Assembly: GCA_964429355.1 (NCBI GenBank)
Contig: CAYSCH010000062.1
Coordinates: 1 to 32,303 of the forward strand
From: JAAYAY01 sp964429355
GTDB lineage: Bacteria > Planctomycetota > Planctomycetia > Pirellulales > Thermoguttaceae
Direction of reading: 5' to 3'
Length of the DNA: 32,303 bases
A model generated the notes under the pieces. It was not told where the DNA came from and ran no database searches. It saw only the letters and a program-made list of their open reading frames with translations. Both the position numbers and the translations under genes were made by a program. Below, one piece after another: positions 16,946-24,599 of the stretch. Numbering within the stretch: position 1 is the stretch's first letter; each line of letters opens with the position of its first letter.

Positions 16946-16963
16946 GCCACGGCACGCCGTGGC
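16946..16963. promoter_or_regulatory. Perfect palindrome, candidate operator
   Basis: GCCACGGC (16946-16953) and GCCGTGGC (16956-16963) form a perfect 8+2+8 inverted repeat. It lies about 20 bases after the candidate -10 and 34 bases before the ATG at 16998. The 2-base centre is too tight for a good RNA hairpin, so a protein dimer site is more likely. Confidence 0.4.
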
Positions 16964-16997
16964 ATGAACGTCTGACGACAAATGGGAGCCATCGTCC

Positions 16998-18185
16998 ATG
17001 TCCCACGCCCAGCTCAATCGACGCCGATTCCTGCAATCCGCCAGTACGGGAGCCGCAGCCGTTCTCGCCTGGCGCGGTACCGCATCTGCCGCCGAGGCGC
17101 CAAGACCGGTCAGGATCACCGAACCCTTTCACGGCGCGGTCTTGAATCACAGGCTCGGCAAGCAAGGGGCCGACGGCCTGACGATCCGGGTCGCCGGCGA
17201 GGCGACCCCCGGAGCAAAGGTGACCGTCAGTGGAGTCCCTTGCCGGCGGGAGGGGACTCGCTTTGAGGCCGAGGTGGCCCTCCGCGAGGTCGAGACCGAT
17301 CTGGTCGCGGTTTCCGAGAAAGACGGAGGCCGTCACGAGGATCGGGTGCGGGTCGTGTGGGATCGGTACAGCGTGCCGCGGTACCGATTCTCGATCGACG
17401 ACAATAGCTTCTTCCTTCGCGATATCGCTCAGAAACAATACGGTTCGCTCTTTGACTGCTTCTACCTGAAAATGCTGCGGGACCTGCACAAGCAGTACGG
17501 GGTGAAGTTCACGGTCAACATCTATTACACGACAGGCGACGATTTCTCGCTCCCCCAGTTCCCCGATCGCTACAAGGGGGAGTGGCGCGATAACTCGGAT
17601 TGGATGAAGCTCGCCTTCCACGCCTACGCGAACGATCCGGCACGCCCCTATCAGGACGCTCCGCCGGAAAAGTTGATCGCCGACCTGGACCTCGTGGCGG
17701 GCGAGATCCATCGCTTTGCCGGCGAAGAAGCCTACGCTCCGCCAACGGTCATCCATTGGGGAATGACGCGGCCCACGGCCTTCAAGCCGCTCTTCGAGCG
17801 GGGGGTCCGAGTCCTCAGCGGCTATTTCAGGAAAGGCGCCGGCGGGTACGACGTGAACTATCTGTGGGACGACGTCCATTCCGAGTATCTCTCCGAGCGC
17901 GACGCCTGGAAGGATTTCGACAGCGGAATCGTGTTCTCCCGGGTCGACATCATCTGCAACACCGTACCAGTCGATCGGATCGTCGGCACGCTCGAGCCGC
18001 AAGCCAAGGATCCCCGCACGGCCGAGATCATGGATCTCTTCACCCATGAGCAGTACTTCTGGCCGTTCTATCAGAACTATATTCCGGATCATCCCCAGCG
18101 GCTGGACGTGGCCATCCGCTGGGTCACGGAGAACGGCTATCAGCCGGTGTTCTTTCACGAAGGCTTCCTCGGCGGCAAGGTCTAA
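16998..18185 (+). CDS. Tat-exported deacetylase-like protein
   Basis: A 395-residue protein with a clear twin-arginine leader (NRRRFLQ at 7-13, hydrophobic AAAVLAW, cleavage near ASA-AEA). Residues 36-122 look like an Ig-like/glucodextranase-B-type beta domain (TEPFHGAVLNHR, DGLTIRVAGEATPGAKVTV). The rest (from about 128) resembles a polysaccharide-deacetylase-like barrel: RFSIDDNSFF with Asp134-Asp135, a KFTVNIYY strand, then LAFHAY with His208. These could form a metal site, but the standard NodB motifs are not clearly complete, so the function is tentative. ATG 16998 has GGGAG upstream. A candidate promoter and palindrome precede it, and a repeat copy starts at its stop codon. Confidence 0.7.
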   Translation: MSHAQLNRRRFLQSASTGAAAVLAWRGTASAAEAPRPVRITEPFHGAVLNHRLGKQGADGLTIRVAGEATPGAKVTVSGVPCRREGTRFEAEVALREVETDLVAVSEKDGGRHEDRVRVVWDRYSVPRYRFSIDDNSFFLRDIAQKQYGSLFDCFYLKMLRDLHKQYGVKFTVNIYYTTGDDFSLPQFPDRYKGEWRDNSDWMKLAFHAYANDPARPYQDAPPEKLIADLDLVAGEIHRFAGEEAYAPPTVIHWGMTRPTAFKPLFERGVRVLSGYFRKGAGGYDVNYLWDDVHSEYLSERDAWKDFDSGIVFSRVDIICNTVPVDRIVGTLEPQAKDPRTAEIMDLFTHEQYFWPFYQNYIPDHPQRLDVAIRWVTENGYQPVFFHEGFLGGKV

Positions 18186-18305
18186 ATGGCCTTACGTGAT
18201 TCCCTGAGAAATAGTCGNNNNNNNNNNTTGCCGCGAACTCTGTCAGCCCCGTCTTATCGAGTTCTCCTGCGCCTTGCCGCAATCTCCTCTGGGAATCCCG
18301 CAAGT
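18182..18305 (+). repeat. Structured intergenic repeat, copy 2 (gapped)
   Basis: The second copy of the element at 7172-7358, in the same orientation and again beginning at the stop codon of the upstream gene. Block A is 18182-18217. Block B keeps GAACTC (18235-18240) pairing with GAGTTC (18259-18264) over an 18-base loop of equal length, and CTTGC (18273-18277) pairing with GCAAG (18300-18304). Several loop bases differ while the outer stems are kept. A 10-N gap (18218-18227) replaces the middle part, where copy 1 has a GC-rich hairpin and about 75 more bases. No T-run terminator like the one after copy 1 follows. Confidence 0.75.
18218..18227. other. Assembly gap (10 N) inside repeat copy 2
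   Basis: Placeholder Ns at the point where copy 1 carries its GC-rich hairpin. The repeat itself is a likely cause of the assembly break. Confidence 0.9.
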
Positions 18306-18485
18306 CTATTTAGCCTCCGGGACCTGTTGACTAGGCCAGGATTTTGAATCCTCCGTTTCGCACAGGGCCGCCCAAATCGGTTGTCCCCGCGGGAGAAGCC
18401 CGGCTTCTGCGGTAGCGGCCGGCTGCGACCCCGGAGCGAGCCGCCCTTGCCTCAGTGGCCTCTTCTGCCGATGATAGGGAAACGT

Positions 18486-20189
18486 ATGATTATTCCCGCC
18501 GCCCCGCCCCGGAGCCGATCCGTGTCCGACGCCCACGATCCTAGCAGCACCTCTCTATCCGACGTCAAACAACTGGGCCTGTTCGCGGCCATCGCCAGCC
18601 TGAGCTACGTGTTCTGGGTTGTGGGGGCCATGGAAATGGTGGAGCGGTTGGCCTATTACGGCGTCAAGGCAGTGGCGGCAATCTACGCCACCGATCCGGT
18701 CTCCAGCGGCGGACTTGGCGTAACGCCCGGCGAGTTCGGCGTCTTGCTCATGCTGTGGGCCCTGGTTCAGACCTTCCTCCCGGTCTTCACGGGGGGGCTG
18801 TCTGACCGCTATGGCTACAAGCTGACGATCTTCTCTTCGACCGTGATCAAGATCGCCGGGTACGCAATCATGGCCCTCTTTCACAGCTACTGGGGCTTCT
18901 ACCTGGGTGCCGTCGTCTTGGCCGCGGGAACGGCTGTCTTCAAGCCGGGCATTCAGGGAACGCTCGTCAAGGCCACCAGTCGGTCCAACAGTTCCATGGC
19001 CTGGGGCGTGTTCTACCAGACCGTCAACATCGGAGGGTTCCTCGGACCGATCGTCGCCGCCAGGATGCGATCCGATTTCGCGGCAATCTCCCCGGCCCAT
19101 GGCTGGACCATGGTGTTCGTGGCCTGTGCTCTGATTATCTGCTGCAACTTCCTGCTCTTGCTGACCTACCACGAAGTCGGTAAGGAAGAGCGACTTGAAA
19201 GAACTCGGCTGCTCAAGGAGGGCCATCTCCAGCAGCAGAGCCTGTGGGCCGAGTCTCTGCGAGAACTCGCCAAACCCCACGTCTTTCTGTATCTGGCGAT
19301 CTTCTCCGGCTTCTGGTTCATGTTCAACGCCCTCTTCGATGTCCTGCCGATGCACATTCGCGACTGGGTCGATCGAGGCGATATCATGGCAACCCTTTTC
19401 AAGACCGGCCGGACCGACAACGTCGCACTCAAGTTCTTCCTCGGCATGAACGCCGATGGCACCAACATCAATCCGGAAGGCATGCTCAACCTGAACGCCG
19501 GTTTGATCATGATCACTTGTTTCTTCTTCGCCTATCTCAGCGGACTGATGCGGGCCACGACCAGCATGGTCGTCGGCACCCTCATGGCGACCATCGCCCT
19601 GTTTGCCATCGGCAACGCTACCACCGGCTGGATCATGGTTGGCGTGATCCTCATCTTCAGCATTGGCGAAATGCTCTCCAGCCCCAAGTTCAGCGAGTTC
19701 ATTGGAAACTTCGCTCCTCACGACAAGAAAGCCATGTACCTGGGTTTCTCCCAGATCCCGCTGGCAATCGGCTGGACCCTGGAGGGCTTTCTCGGGCCTT
19801 GGCTCTATGGCGTTTTTGCCTCCAAAGACAAGTTTGCGAGGGAATTGCTCCTCGAACAACTCGAGTCGGGCGCTGCATCTCTGCCGAGCGGCCCCATGCT
19901 CGCCCAACTCGACAAACAATCGACTCTCACCCTCCAGCAGGTTCAAGGGCTGGCCGTGGGCGAGCCGGCGCATCTGGTTGGCGCGATCCCCCAAGGCGAG
20001 GCCTTCGACTGGCTCGTCGTCTTGACCGGACAACACCCACAAGCCTTGACCGACGTTCTCTACCAGGCCCACCATGTCCCCATCGTCTGGTATATCATGG
20101 GGGGAGTCGGTATCCTCTCCGCCCTTGGGATTTACCTCTATGGCCGTTGGATCCTGGTTCTCTCCCGGCATGGAAAGAAGCTACAATAA
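18486..20189 (+). CDS. POT/PTR2-family peptide transporter-like protein
   Basis: A 567-residue MFS-fold protein. The first helix ends in EMVERLAYYG (residues 50-59), matching the ExxERFxYYG signature of proton-coupled oligopeptide transporters, where it takes part in proton coupling. GGLSDRYGYK follows as the loop 2-3 motif. About 12 or more membrane segments are visible. Two unusual features are a long polar loop after the seventh segment (IRDWVDRGD to EGMLNLN) and an insertion of about 90 residues before the last helix (about 455-540). ATG 18486 has AGGGA upstream; an in-frame ATG at 18474 is possible. The M3 oligopeptidase begins 63 bases later on the same strand, which supports a peptide role. 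Confidence 0.8.
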   Translation: MIIPAAPPRSRSVSDAHDPSSTSLSDVKQLGLFAAIASLSYVFWVVGAMEMVERLAYYGVKAVAAIYATDPVSSGGLGVTPGEFGVLLMLWALVQTFLPVFTGGLSDRYGYKLTIFSSTVIKIAGYAIMALFHSYWGFYLGAVVLAAGTAVFKPGIQGTLVKATSRSNSSMAWGVFYQTVNIGGFLGPIVAARMRSDFAAISPAHGWTMVFVACALIICCNFLLLLTYHEVGKEERLERTRLLKEGHLQQQSLWAESLRELAKPHVFLYLAIFSGFWFMFNALFDVLPMHIRDWVDRGDIMATLFKTGRTDNVALKFFLGMNADGTNINPEGMLNLNAGLIMITCFFFAYLSGLMRATTSMVVGTLMATIALFAIGNATTGWIMVGVILIFSIGEMLSSPKFSEFIGNFAPHDKKAMYLGFSQIPLAIGWTLEGFLGPWLYGVFASKDKFARELLLEQLESGAASLPSGPMLAQLDKQSTLTLQQVQGLAVGEPAHLVGAIPQGEAFDWLVVLTGQHPQALTDVLYQAHHVPIVWYIMGGVGILSALGIYLYGRWILVLSRHGKKLQ

Positions 20190-20252
20190 ACCGGCATCAA
20201 TGTCCCCCCGGCCCCCCCTTTCCTGTTGACACCCAACCACCGGCTACGATCC

Positions 20253-22355
20253 ATGAACCGCACGATCACCCTCAACATCGCAACCTTGCTCATGACCATT
20301 TCTCCAGCCATCGCCTCCGAGAATCCGTTCTTCACGGAGTGGAACACACCCTTCGGCGTCCCCCCCTTCGACCAGATCAAGCTCGAACATTATGCACCGG
20401 CTTTTGAGGAGGGAATGAAACAGCAGAAGGAGGAGGTAGCCGCCATTACGAAAAGTCCGTTGGCGGCCACCTTCGAGAACACGGTGGAGGCCCTCGAACG
20501 CAGCGGAGTTCTGCTGGACCGCGTGGGCAACGTCTTTTTCGCCATGAAGTCGTCGATGACCAACGACGAACTGGAGGCAGTTGCCAAGGACATTGTTCCC
20601 AGGCTTTCCAAGCACAGCGACGAGATCCTGCTGAGCGATCCGCTGTTCCGCCGGATCGAGGCCGTCTACGAGGGAAAGAGCAATCTCGGTCTTACTGCCG
20701 AGCAGTCGCGACTGCTGGAAGAGACCTACAAGAGTTTCGTCCGCGGCGGTGCCAGGCTGGCGCCGGAGAAGAAAGCCCGGCTCACCGAGATCAATGCCGA
20801 ATTGTCGCTCTTGGGACTCGATTTCGCCGAACACCTGCTCAAGGAAAACAACCGCTTTGAACTGGTGATCGACAACAAGTCCGACATGTCCGGTCTGCCG
20901 GAAGGCGTGGTCGCTGCTGCCGCCGAAACGGCCAGACAGCGCGGTCGCGAAGGCCAGTGGGTATTTACGCTCCACAAACCGAGTATGATACCTTTCCTCC
21001 AGTACTCCGAGCGCCGCGAGCTTCGCGAGAAAATCTACCAGGCCTACATCAACTGCGGCAACCACGATGACGAGCTCGACAACAAGAAGCTTTGCGCCCG
21101 CATGGCCGCATTGCGGGTCGAGAAGGCCAGGCTGCTCGGCTACGAAACCCACGCCCACTTCGTTCTCGAAGAAAACATGGCCAAGGAGCCGGAGAAGGTC
21201 TACCAGTTGCTCCGCCAACTGTGGACGCCCGCCCTCGCCCGGGCGAAGGCCGAAGCGGCCGAGATGCAGAAGATGATCGATGCCGAAGGCGGCGGATTCA
21301 AACTCCAGTCGTGGGACTGGTGGTACTACGCCGAGAAGGTCAAGAAGGCCAGATACGATCTGGATGAGACGATGCTTCGTCCCTACCTGAAGCTCGAAAA
21401 CGTCATCGAGGGCGCCTTCGACGTCGCTGCCCGGCTCTACGGCCTGAGGTTCGAGAAGCAGACCGGCGTTCCGGTTTATCACGCGGACGTCACCGCCTAT
21501 GAAGTGAAGGACGCCGACGGAAGCCACGTCGGCCTGCTCTACGTAGACTATTTCCCGCGGGAGAGCAAGCGGGGCGGAGCGTGGATGAGCGAGTTCCGCG
21601 CCCAGGCCAGGATCGGCGGCAAGAATATCCGTCCCGTGATCTACAACGTCGGCAATTTCTCGAAACCGACCGGCGACAAGCCGTCGCTGCTTTCCTTTGA
21701 AGAGACCGAGACGCTGTTCCACGAGTTCGGCCACGCCCTCCACGGGCTCCTCTCCGACTGCACCTACAAGAGCCTTTCGGGGACGAGCGTGCCCCGGGAT
21801 TTCGTCGAGCTCCCCTCGCAGATCATGGAAAACTGGGCCTCCGAGCCGGAGGTGCTCAAGATGTACGCCCGTCACTACGAGACGGGCCAGCCGATGCCCG
21901 ACGAACTGATCGAGAAGATCAACAAGTCGCGTCATTTCAACCAGGGATTTGAGACGACCGAGTACCTGGCGGCTTCCTTTCTCGACATGGACTGGCACAC
22001 GCTGGCCGAAGCCGACCCGGACCGCGACGTGCTGGCCTTCGAGAGCAAGTCGCTCGCTCGTATCGGCCTGATTCCCGAGATCATTTCCCGTTACCGCAGC
22101 CCCTATTTCCAGCACATTTTTGCCGGCGGCTATTCGGCCGGTTACTATTCCTACATCTGGTCGGCCGTTCTGGACGCCGACGCCTTCGAGGCCTTCAAGG
22201 AGACGGGCAACCTGTTCGATCCGAAGACGGCCGCTTTGTTCCGTGAGAATGTCCTCTCCAAGGGGAATTCGGACGAGCCGATGACGCTCTACAAAAGATT
22301 CCGCGGCAAGGAGCCGGCTATCGAGCCGCTCCTGAAACGCCGGGGACTGCAGTGA
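20253..22355 (+). CDS. M3-family oligopeptidase / dipeptidyl carboxypeptidase
   Basis: A 700-residue zinc metallopeptidase of the Dcp/oligopeptidase A family. The zinc motif HEFGH places His490, Glu491 and His494, and Glu519 (in FVELPSQ) is the third ligand at the family's usual distance. The start region MNRTITLNIATLLMTISPAIA looks like a signal peptide, so it is probably exported, unlike cytoplasmic oligopeptidase A. ATG 20253 is chosen for that leader; another ATG at 20226 is in frame. No strong ribosome site is seen. The mature N-terminus (ENPFFTEWNTPFGVPPFDQI) matches Dcp-type proteins. It is likely co-transcribed with the peptide transporter upstream. Confidence 0.92.
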   Translation: MNRTITLNIATLLMTISPAIASENPFFTEWNTPFGVPPFDQIKLEHYAPAFEEGMKQQKEEVAAITKSPLAATFENTVEALERSGVLLDRVGNVFFAMKSSMTNDELEAVAKDIVPRLSKHSDEILLSDPLFRRIEAVYEGKSNLGLTAEQSRLLEETYKSFVRGGARLAPEKKARLTEINAELSLLGLDFAEHLLKENNRFELVIDNKSDMSGLPEGVVAAAAETARQRGREGQWVFTLHKPSMIPFLQYSERRELREKIYQAYINCGNHDDELDNKKLCARMAALRVEKARLLGYETHAHFVLEENMAKEPEKVYQLLRQLWTPALARAKAEAAEMQKMIDAEGGGFKLQSWDWWYYAEKVKKARYDLDETMLRPYLKLENVIEGAFDVAARLYGLRFEKQTGVPVYHADVTAYEVKDADGSHVGLLYVDYFPRESKRGGAWMSEFRAQARIGGKNIRPVIYNVGNFSKPTGDKPSLLSFEETETLFHEFGHALHGLLSDCTYKSLSGTSVPRDFVELPSQIMENWASEPEVLKMYARHYETGQPMPDELIEKINKSRHFNQGFETTEYLAASFLDMDWHTLAEADPDRDVLAFESKSLARIGLIPEIISRYRSPYFQHIFAGGYSAGYYSYIWSAVLDADAFEAFKETGNLFDPKTAALFRENVLSKGNSDEPMTLYKRFRGKEPAIEPLLKRRGLQ

Positions 22356-22507
22356 AGTTCCTCGGTGGGTCGCACATGCCCGGTGTGACCGATCCGACGG
22401 GATCCGCGGATCGCCGGCATGTTTCTGTCATGCGGGGCGGCAAGGGATCAGATCGAGTGAAACCTCGCAGATGTCAGCCACTGTGCAGTTCAGTTGAGAA
22501 ACATACC

Positions 22508-23920
22508 ATGTCGCGCATCGTCTTCACTCTCGCCCTCCTCCTTTCGCTCCCTGCATCCTCCCAGGCCGGCGTCCCCGTCATCTACTCCACCGACCTCTAC
22601 CATCCTCACGACGACCCGGACGACCACTACGACTTGGCAACGCTCTACGCCATGCCGGAACTTGACGTGAAGTGCGTCATCATCGACATGGCCAACATCC
22701 ACCAGAAGCGGGACGATCAGGGAACCGGCAAGAAGCCGGGCCGTGTTGCCCTCCAGCAACTGGAGCACTTGACTAGACGGTCGTTTCCCTGCATAACCGG
22801 GCTCGAAAAGCCCCTGAAGTCCGTCGACGATCCCGCCACCGACCAGCCAGAGTCAACGCAGGGGGCGGTGAACACGATTCTCTCCGTCCTGCGGGACTCG
22901 CCGGAAAAGGTCTGCATCTTCACGGTCGGTAGCCTGGTCGACGTGGCGGCCGCCTGCAATCGCCAGCCCGATCTGCTCCGCGAAAAGGTGCGAGCCATCT
23001 ATATCAACGCGGGCACCGGCCCCGACGGTTTTCAGGAGGAATGGAACGTCCGGCTCGACCATAACGCCTACCAGCGGATTCTGCTCTCCGATCTGCCGAT
23101 CCAGTGGTATCCGTGCTTTGGGCTGGACGGCTACTTCACCCATTTCGTGGTCGACCAGACCGAGGTCCTCACTTCGGCTTCCGCTCCATTGCGGGCCTAT
23201 TTCGCTTATGCCCTCGACCGGTCGACGGCAGAACCGATCTCCTTCCTCTCCGGCAATTATCCTCCGCCCAAGGGTCCGCGCAACATGTGGTGCACGCCGT
23301 CATTTGTCGATCTGGCGGGGAGAAAGATCTACAAAACGGAAAAAGGCTACGAGGCGCTGGCCGAGCCCCCCGATCGCCAGGCGGTCCCCGTCCAGTGCTA
23401 TCGAATGCAGCCGGTCAAGCTGGCCATCGATGAGGTGCCAACCGGCCTGACAGAATCGGGAGTCACGGCAACCTGCCTGGGGCGGGATGAGGACCGGATT
23501 GGCAAGAAGGTGTGGGAACCCGACGGGGAGCCTGACTGCTTGGTCCGCATCACGGGACTGCCGATGGGCAAAGCCGTTCGCAAGGCAACGCTCACCGGTC
23601 CCCGCGACGGCATCTGGCTCAACACTCCCAATCCCGACCGGTGGTTGTTCCGGCTGGGGCCCGAAGGAGATTCTCAGTTGCTGACCTTCTCGTTCTGGGC
23701 GTCGGGCCCCCATCGGCTGGAAATCGAGTTTGCCGACGGATCGAACCAGGCCGTCTCCTTCCACGTTCAGGTCCCCGGCTCACCGCTGTTCCGTGCCGAT
23801 TTCGGTGTCGGAGAGAGCAACGTTCGCGTCATCCAGAAGACGGAACCGCAATACACGGAGGTGATGACGTCGGTGCTGAAGAACCTCCTCTCTACTTCAC
23901 ACGATAGCCCATCGTCGTGA
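22508..23920 (+). CDS. Secreted nucleoside-hydrolase-like protein
   Basis: A 470-residue protein with a signal peptide (MSRIVFTLALLLSLPASSQA). The mature N-terminus VPVIYSTDLYHPHDDPDDHY then DLATLYAMPELD resembles nucleoside hydrolases, where DxDxxxDD binds calcium. Here the loop is longer and richer in Asp and His. IFTVGSLVDVAAA matches the family's (I/L)GPLTN-VA region. The C-terminal third (from about residue 330) has no match I recognise and may be a beta domain. ATG 22508 is selected for the signal peptide; the frame is open back to 22352. True nucleoside hydrolysis is uncertain. Its last 29 bases overlap the convergent SUI1 gene. Confidence 0.7.
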   Translation: MSRIVFTLALLLSLPASSQAGVPVIYSTDLYHPHDDPDDHYDLATLYAMPELDVKCVIIDMANIHQKRDDQGTGKKPGRVALQQLEHLTRRSFPCITGLEKPLKSVDDPATDQPESTQGAVNTILSVLRDSPEKVCIFTVGSLVDVAAACNRQPDLLREKVRAIYINAGTGPDGFQEEWNVRLDHNAYQRILLSDLPIQWYPCFGLDGYFTHFVVDQTEVLTSASAPLRAYFAYALDRSTAEPISFLSGNYPPPKGPRNMWCTPSFVDLAGRKIYKTEKGYEALAEPPDRQAVPVQCYRMQPVKLAIDEVPTGLTESGVTATCLGRDEDRIGKKVWEPDGEPDCLVRITGLPMGKAVRKATLTGPRDGIWLNTPNPDRWLFRLGPEGDSQLLTFSFWASGPHRLEIEFADGSNQAVSFHVQVPGSPLFRADFGVGESNVRVIQKTEPQYTEVMTSVLKNLLSTSHDSPSS

Positions 23921-24228
23921 GCAGATCCCGCACGCGGTCCAATTGCGCACCCTGGATCTCCAGTTCGCCGTTGTCGACCGTGCCGCCGGCGCCGCAGGCC
24001 GACTTGAGCTGCTTGAGCAGCCACGGAAGATCCGAATCGGCCAGGCCCCGCACCACCGTGACCGACTTGCCCCGCTTGCGTTTTTCTACGGCNNNNNNNN
24101 NNCGCGGTTTGCTTCTCTGGTGGAAGACGGTGCCTGGGTTCCGGCGGGCACTTGCAGTCTTGGTCCAACTCGCCGCACTGCTCACAACGGGGCGGACGAT
24201 CGTACGGAGTTCCCTCAAAAAGTCGCAT
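23892..24228 (-). CDS. SUI1/YciH-like translation factor (gap inside)
   Basis: A small protein of the eIF1/SUI1 family, whose bacterial members (YciH) affect initiation fidelity. The N-terminus holds a cysteine cluster (CEQCGELDQDCKC), a likely zinc ribbon. The C-terminal SUI1 domain reads VEKRKRGKSVTVVRGL, then LLKQLKSACGAGGTVDNGEL and EIQGAQLDRVRDLLTTMGY, with the family's GAGGT-type loop. A 10-N gap (24093-24102) separates the parts; frame continuity requires a true gap that is a multiple of 3. ATG 24228 is preferred since GAGGA precedes it; ATG 24240 adds four residues. The 3' end overlaps the convergent gene by 29 bases. Confidence 0.85.
24093..24102. other. Assembly gap (10 N) in SUI1-like gene
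   Basis: Placeholder Ns between the zinc-ribbon-like N-terminus and the SUI1 domain. Confidence 0.9.
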
Positions 24229-24599
24229 TTCGTTCCTCATTCAGACAGGTGAGCCTTAGGCTGCCCACGGTTGGGCCCTCGCCTTCCAACGGCCATGTCA
24301 CTCATTATCCACGGCTTCGACGTGCCCCTCACCACAAACACGTCTCGGCCAAGATCGCCTCGATGGCGGGCCCCATCCCGGCAGTCCAGCCAGGAGGGCT
24401 TCGACTCCAGGCTCGGCTATGTTTCACGGCCCGCTCCCTGAGTATACTATTGCATCGCACAGATTCCCAAGGTGGCACAACGTTCCTGCAAGGCGCTCCT
24501 TGACGATACCCATTGGCCTGGGTCCTGTTCCCTTTCGCAGTCCTCCCCTCCATTCCTGCTTCAGGCCCTCGACGCCGAGAAACGGAGTGACAAGTTGCC
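24229..24599. other. Divergent spacer with a possible -10 element
   Basis: This 371-base spacer lies between the SUI1-like gene and the URO-D-family gene. TATACT at 24443-24448 could be a plus-strand -10 box, with TTTCAC at 24422-24427 as a poor -35 at short spacing. A small hairpin CAAGG/CCTTG with a 4-base loop lies at 24489-24502. No supported small gene was found. Confidence 0.3.

Noticed and set aside
18555..20171. Long minus-strand frame opposite the peptide transporter
   Set aside because: It is rich in Asp, Glu, Gly and His as expected from the antisense of a hydrophobic gene. The plus strand has clear transporter motifs.
20244..22115. Long minus-strand frame opposite the M3 peptidase
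   Set aside because: Antisense shadow; the plus strand holds the HEFGH zinc site and a signal peptide.
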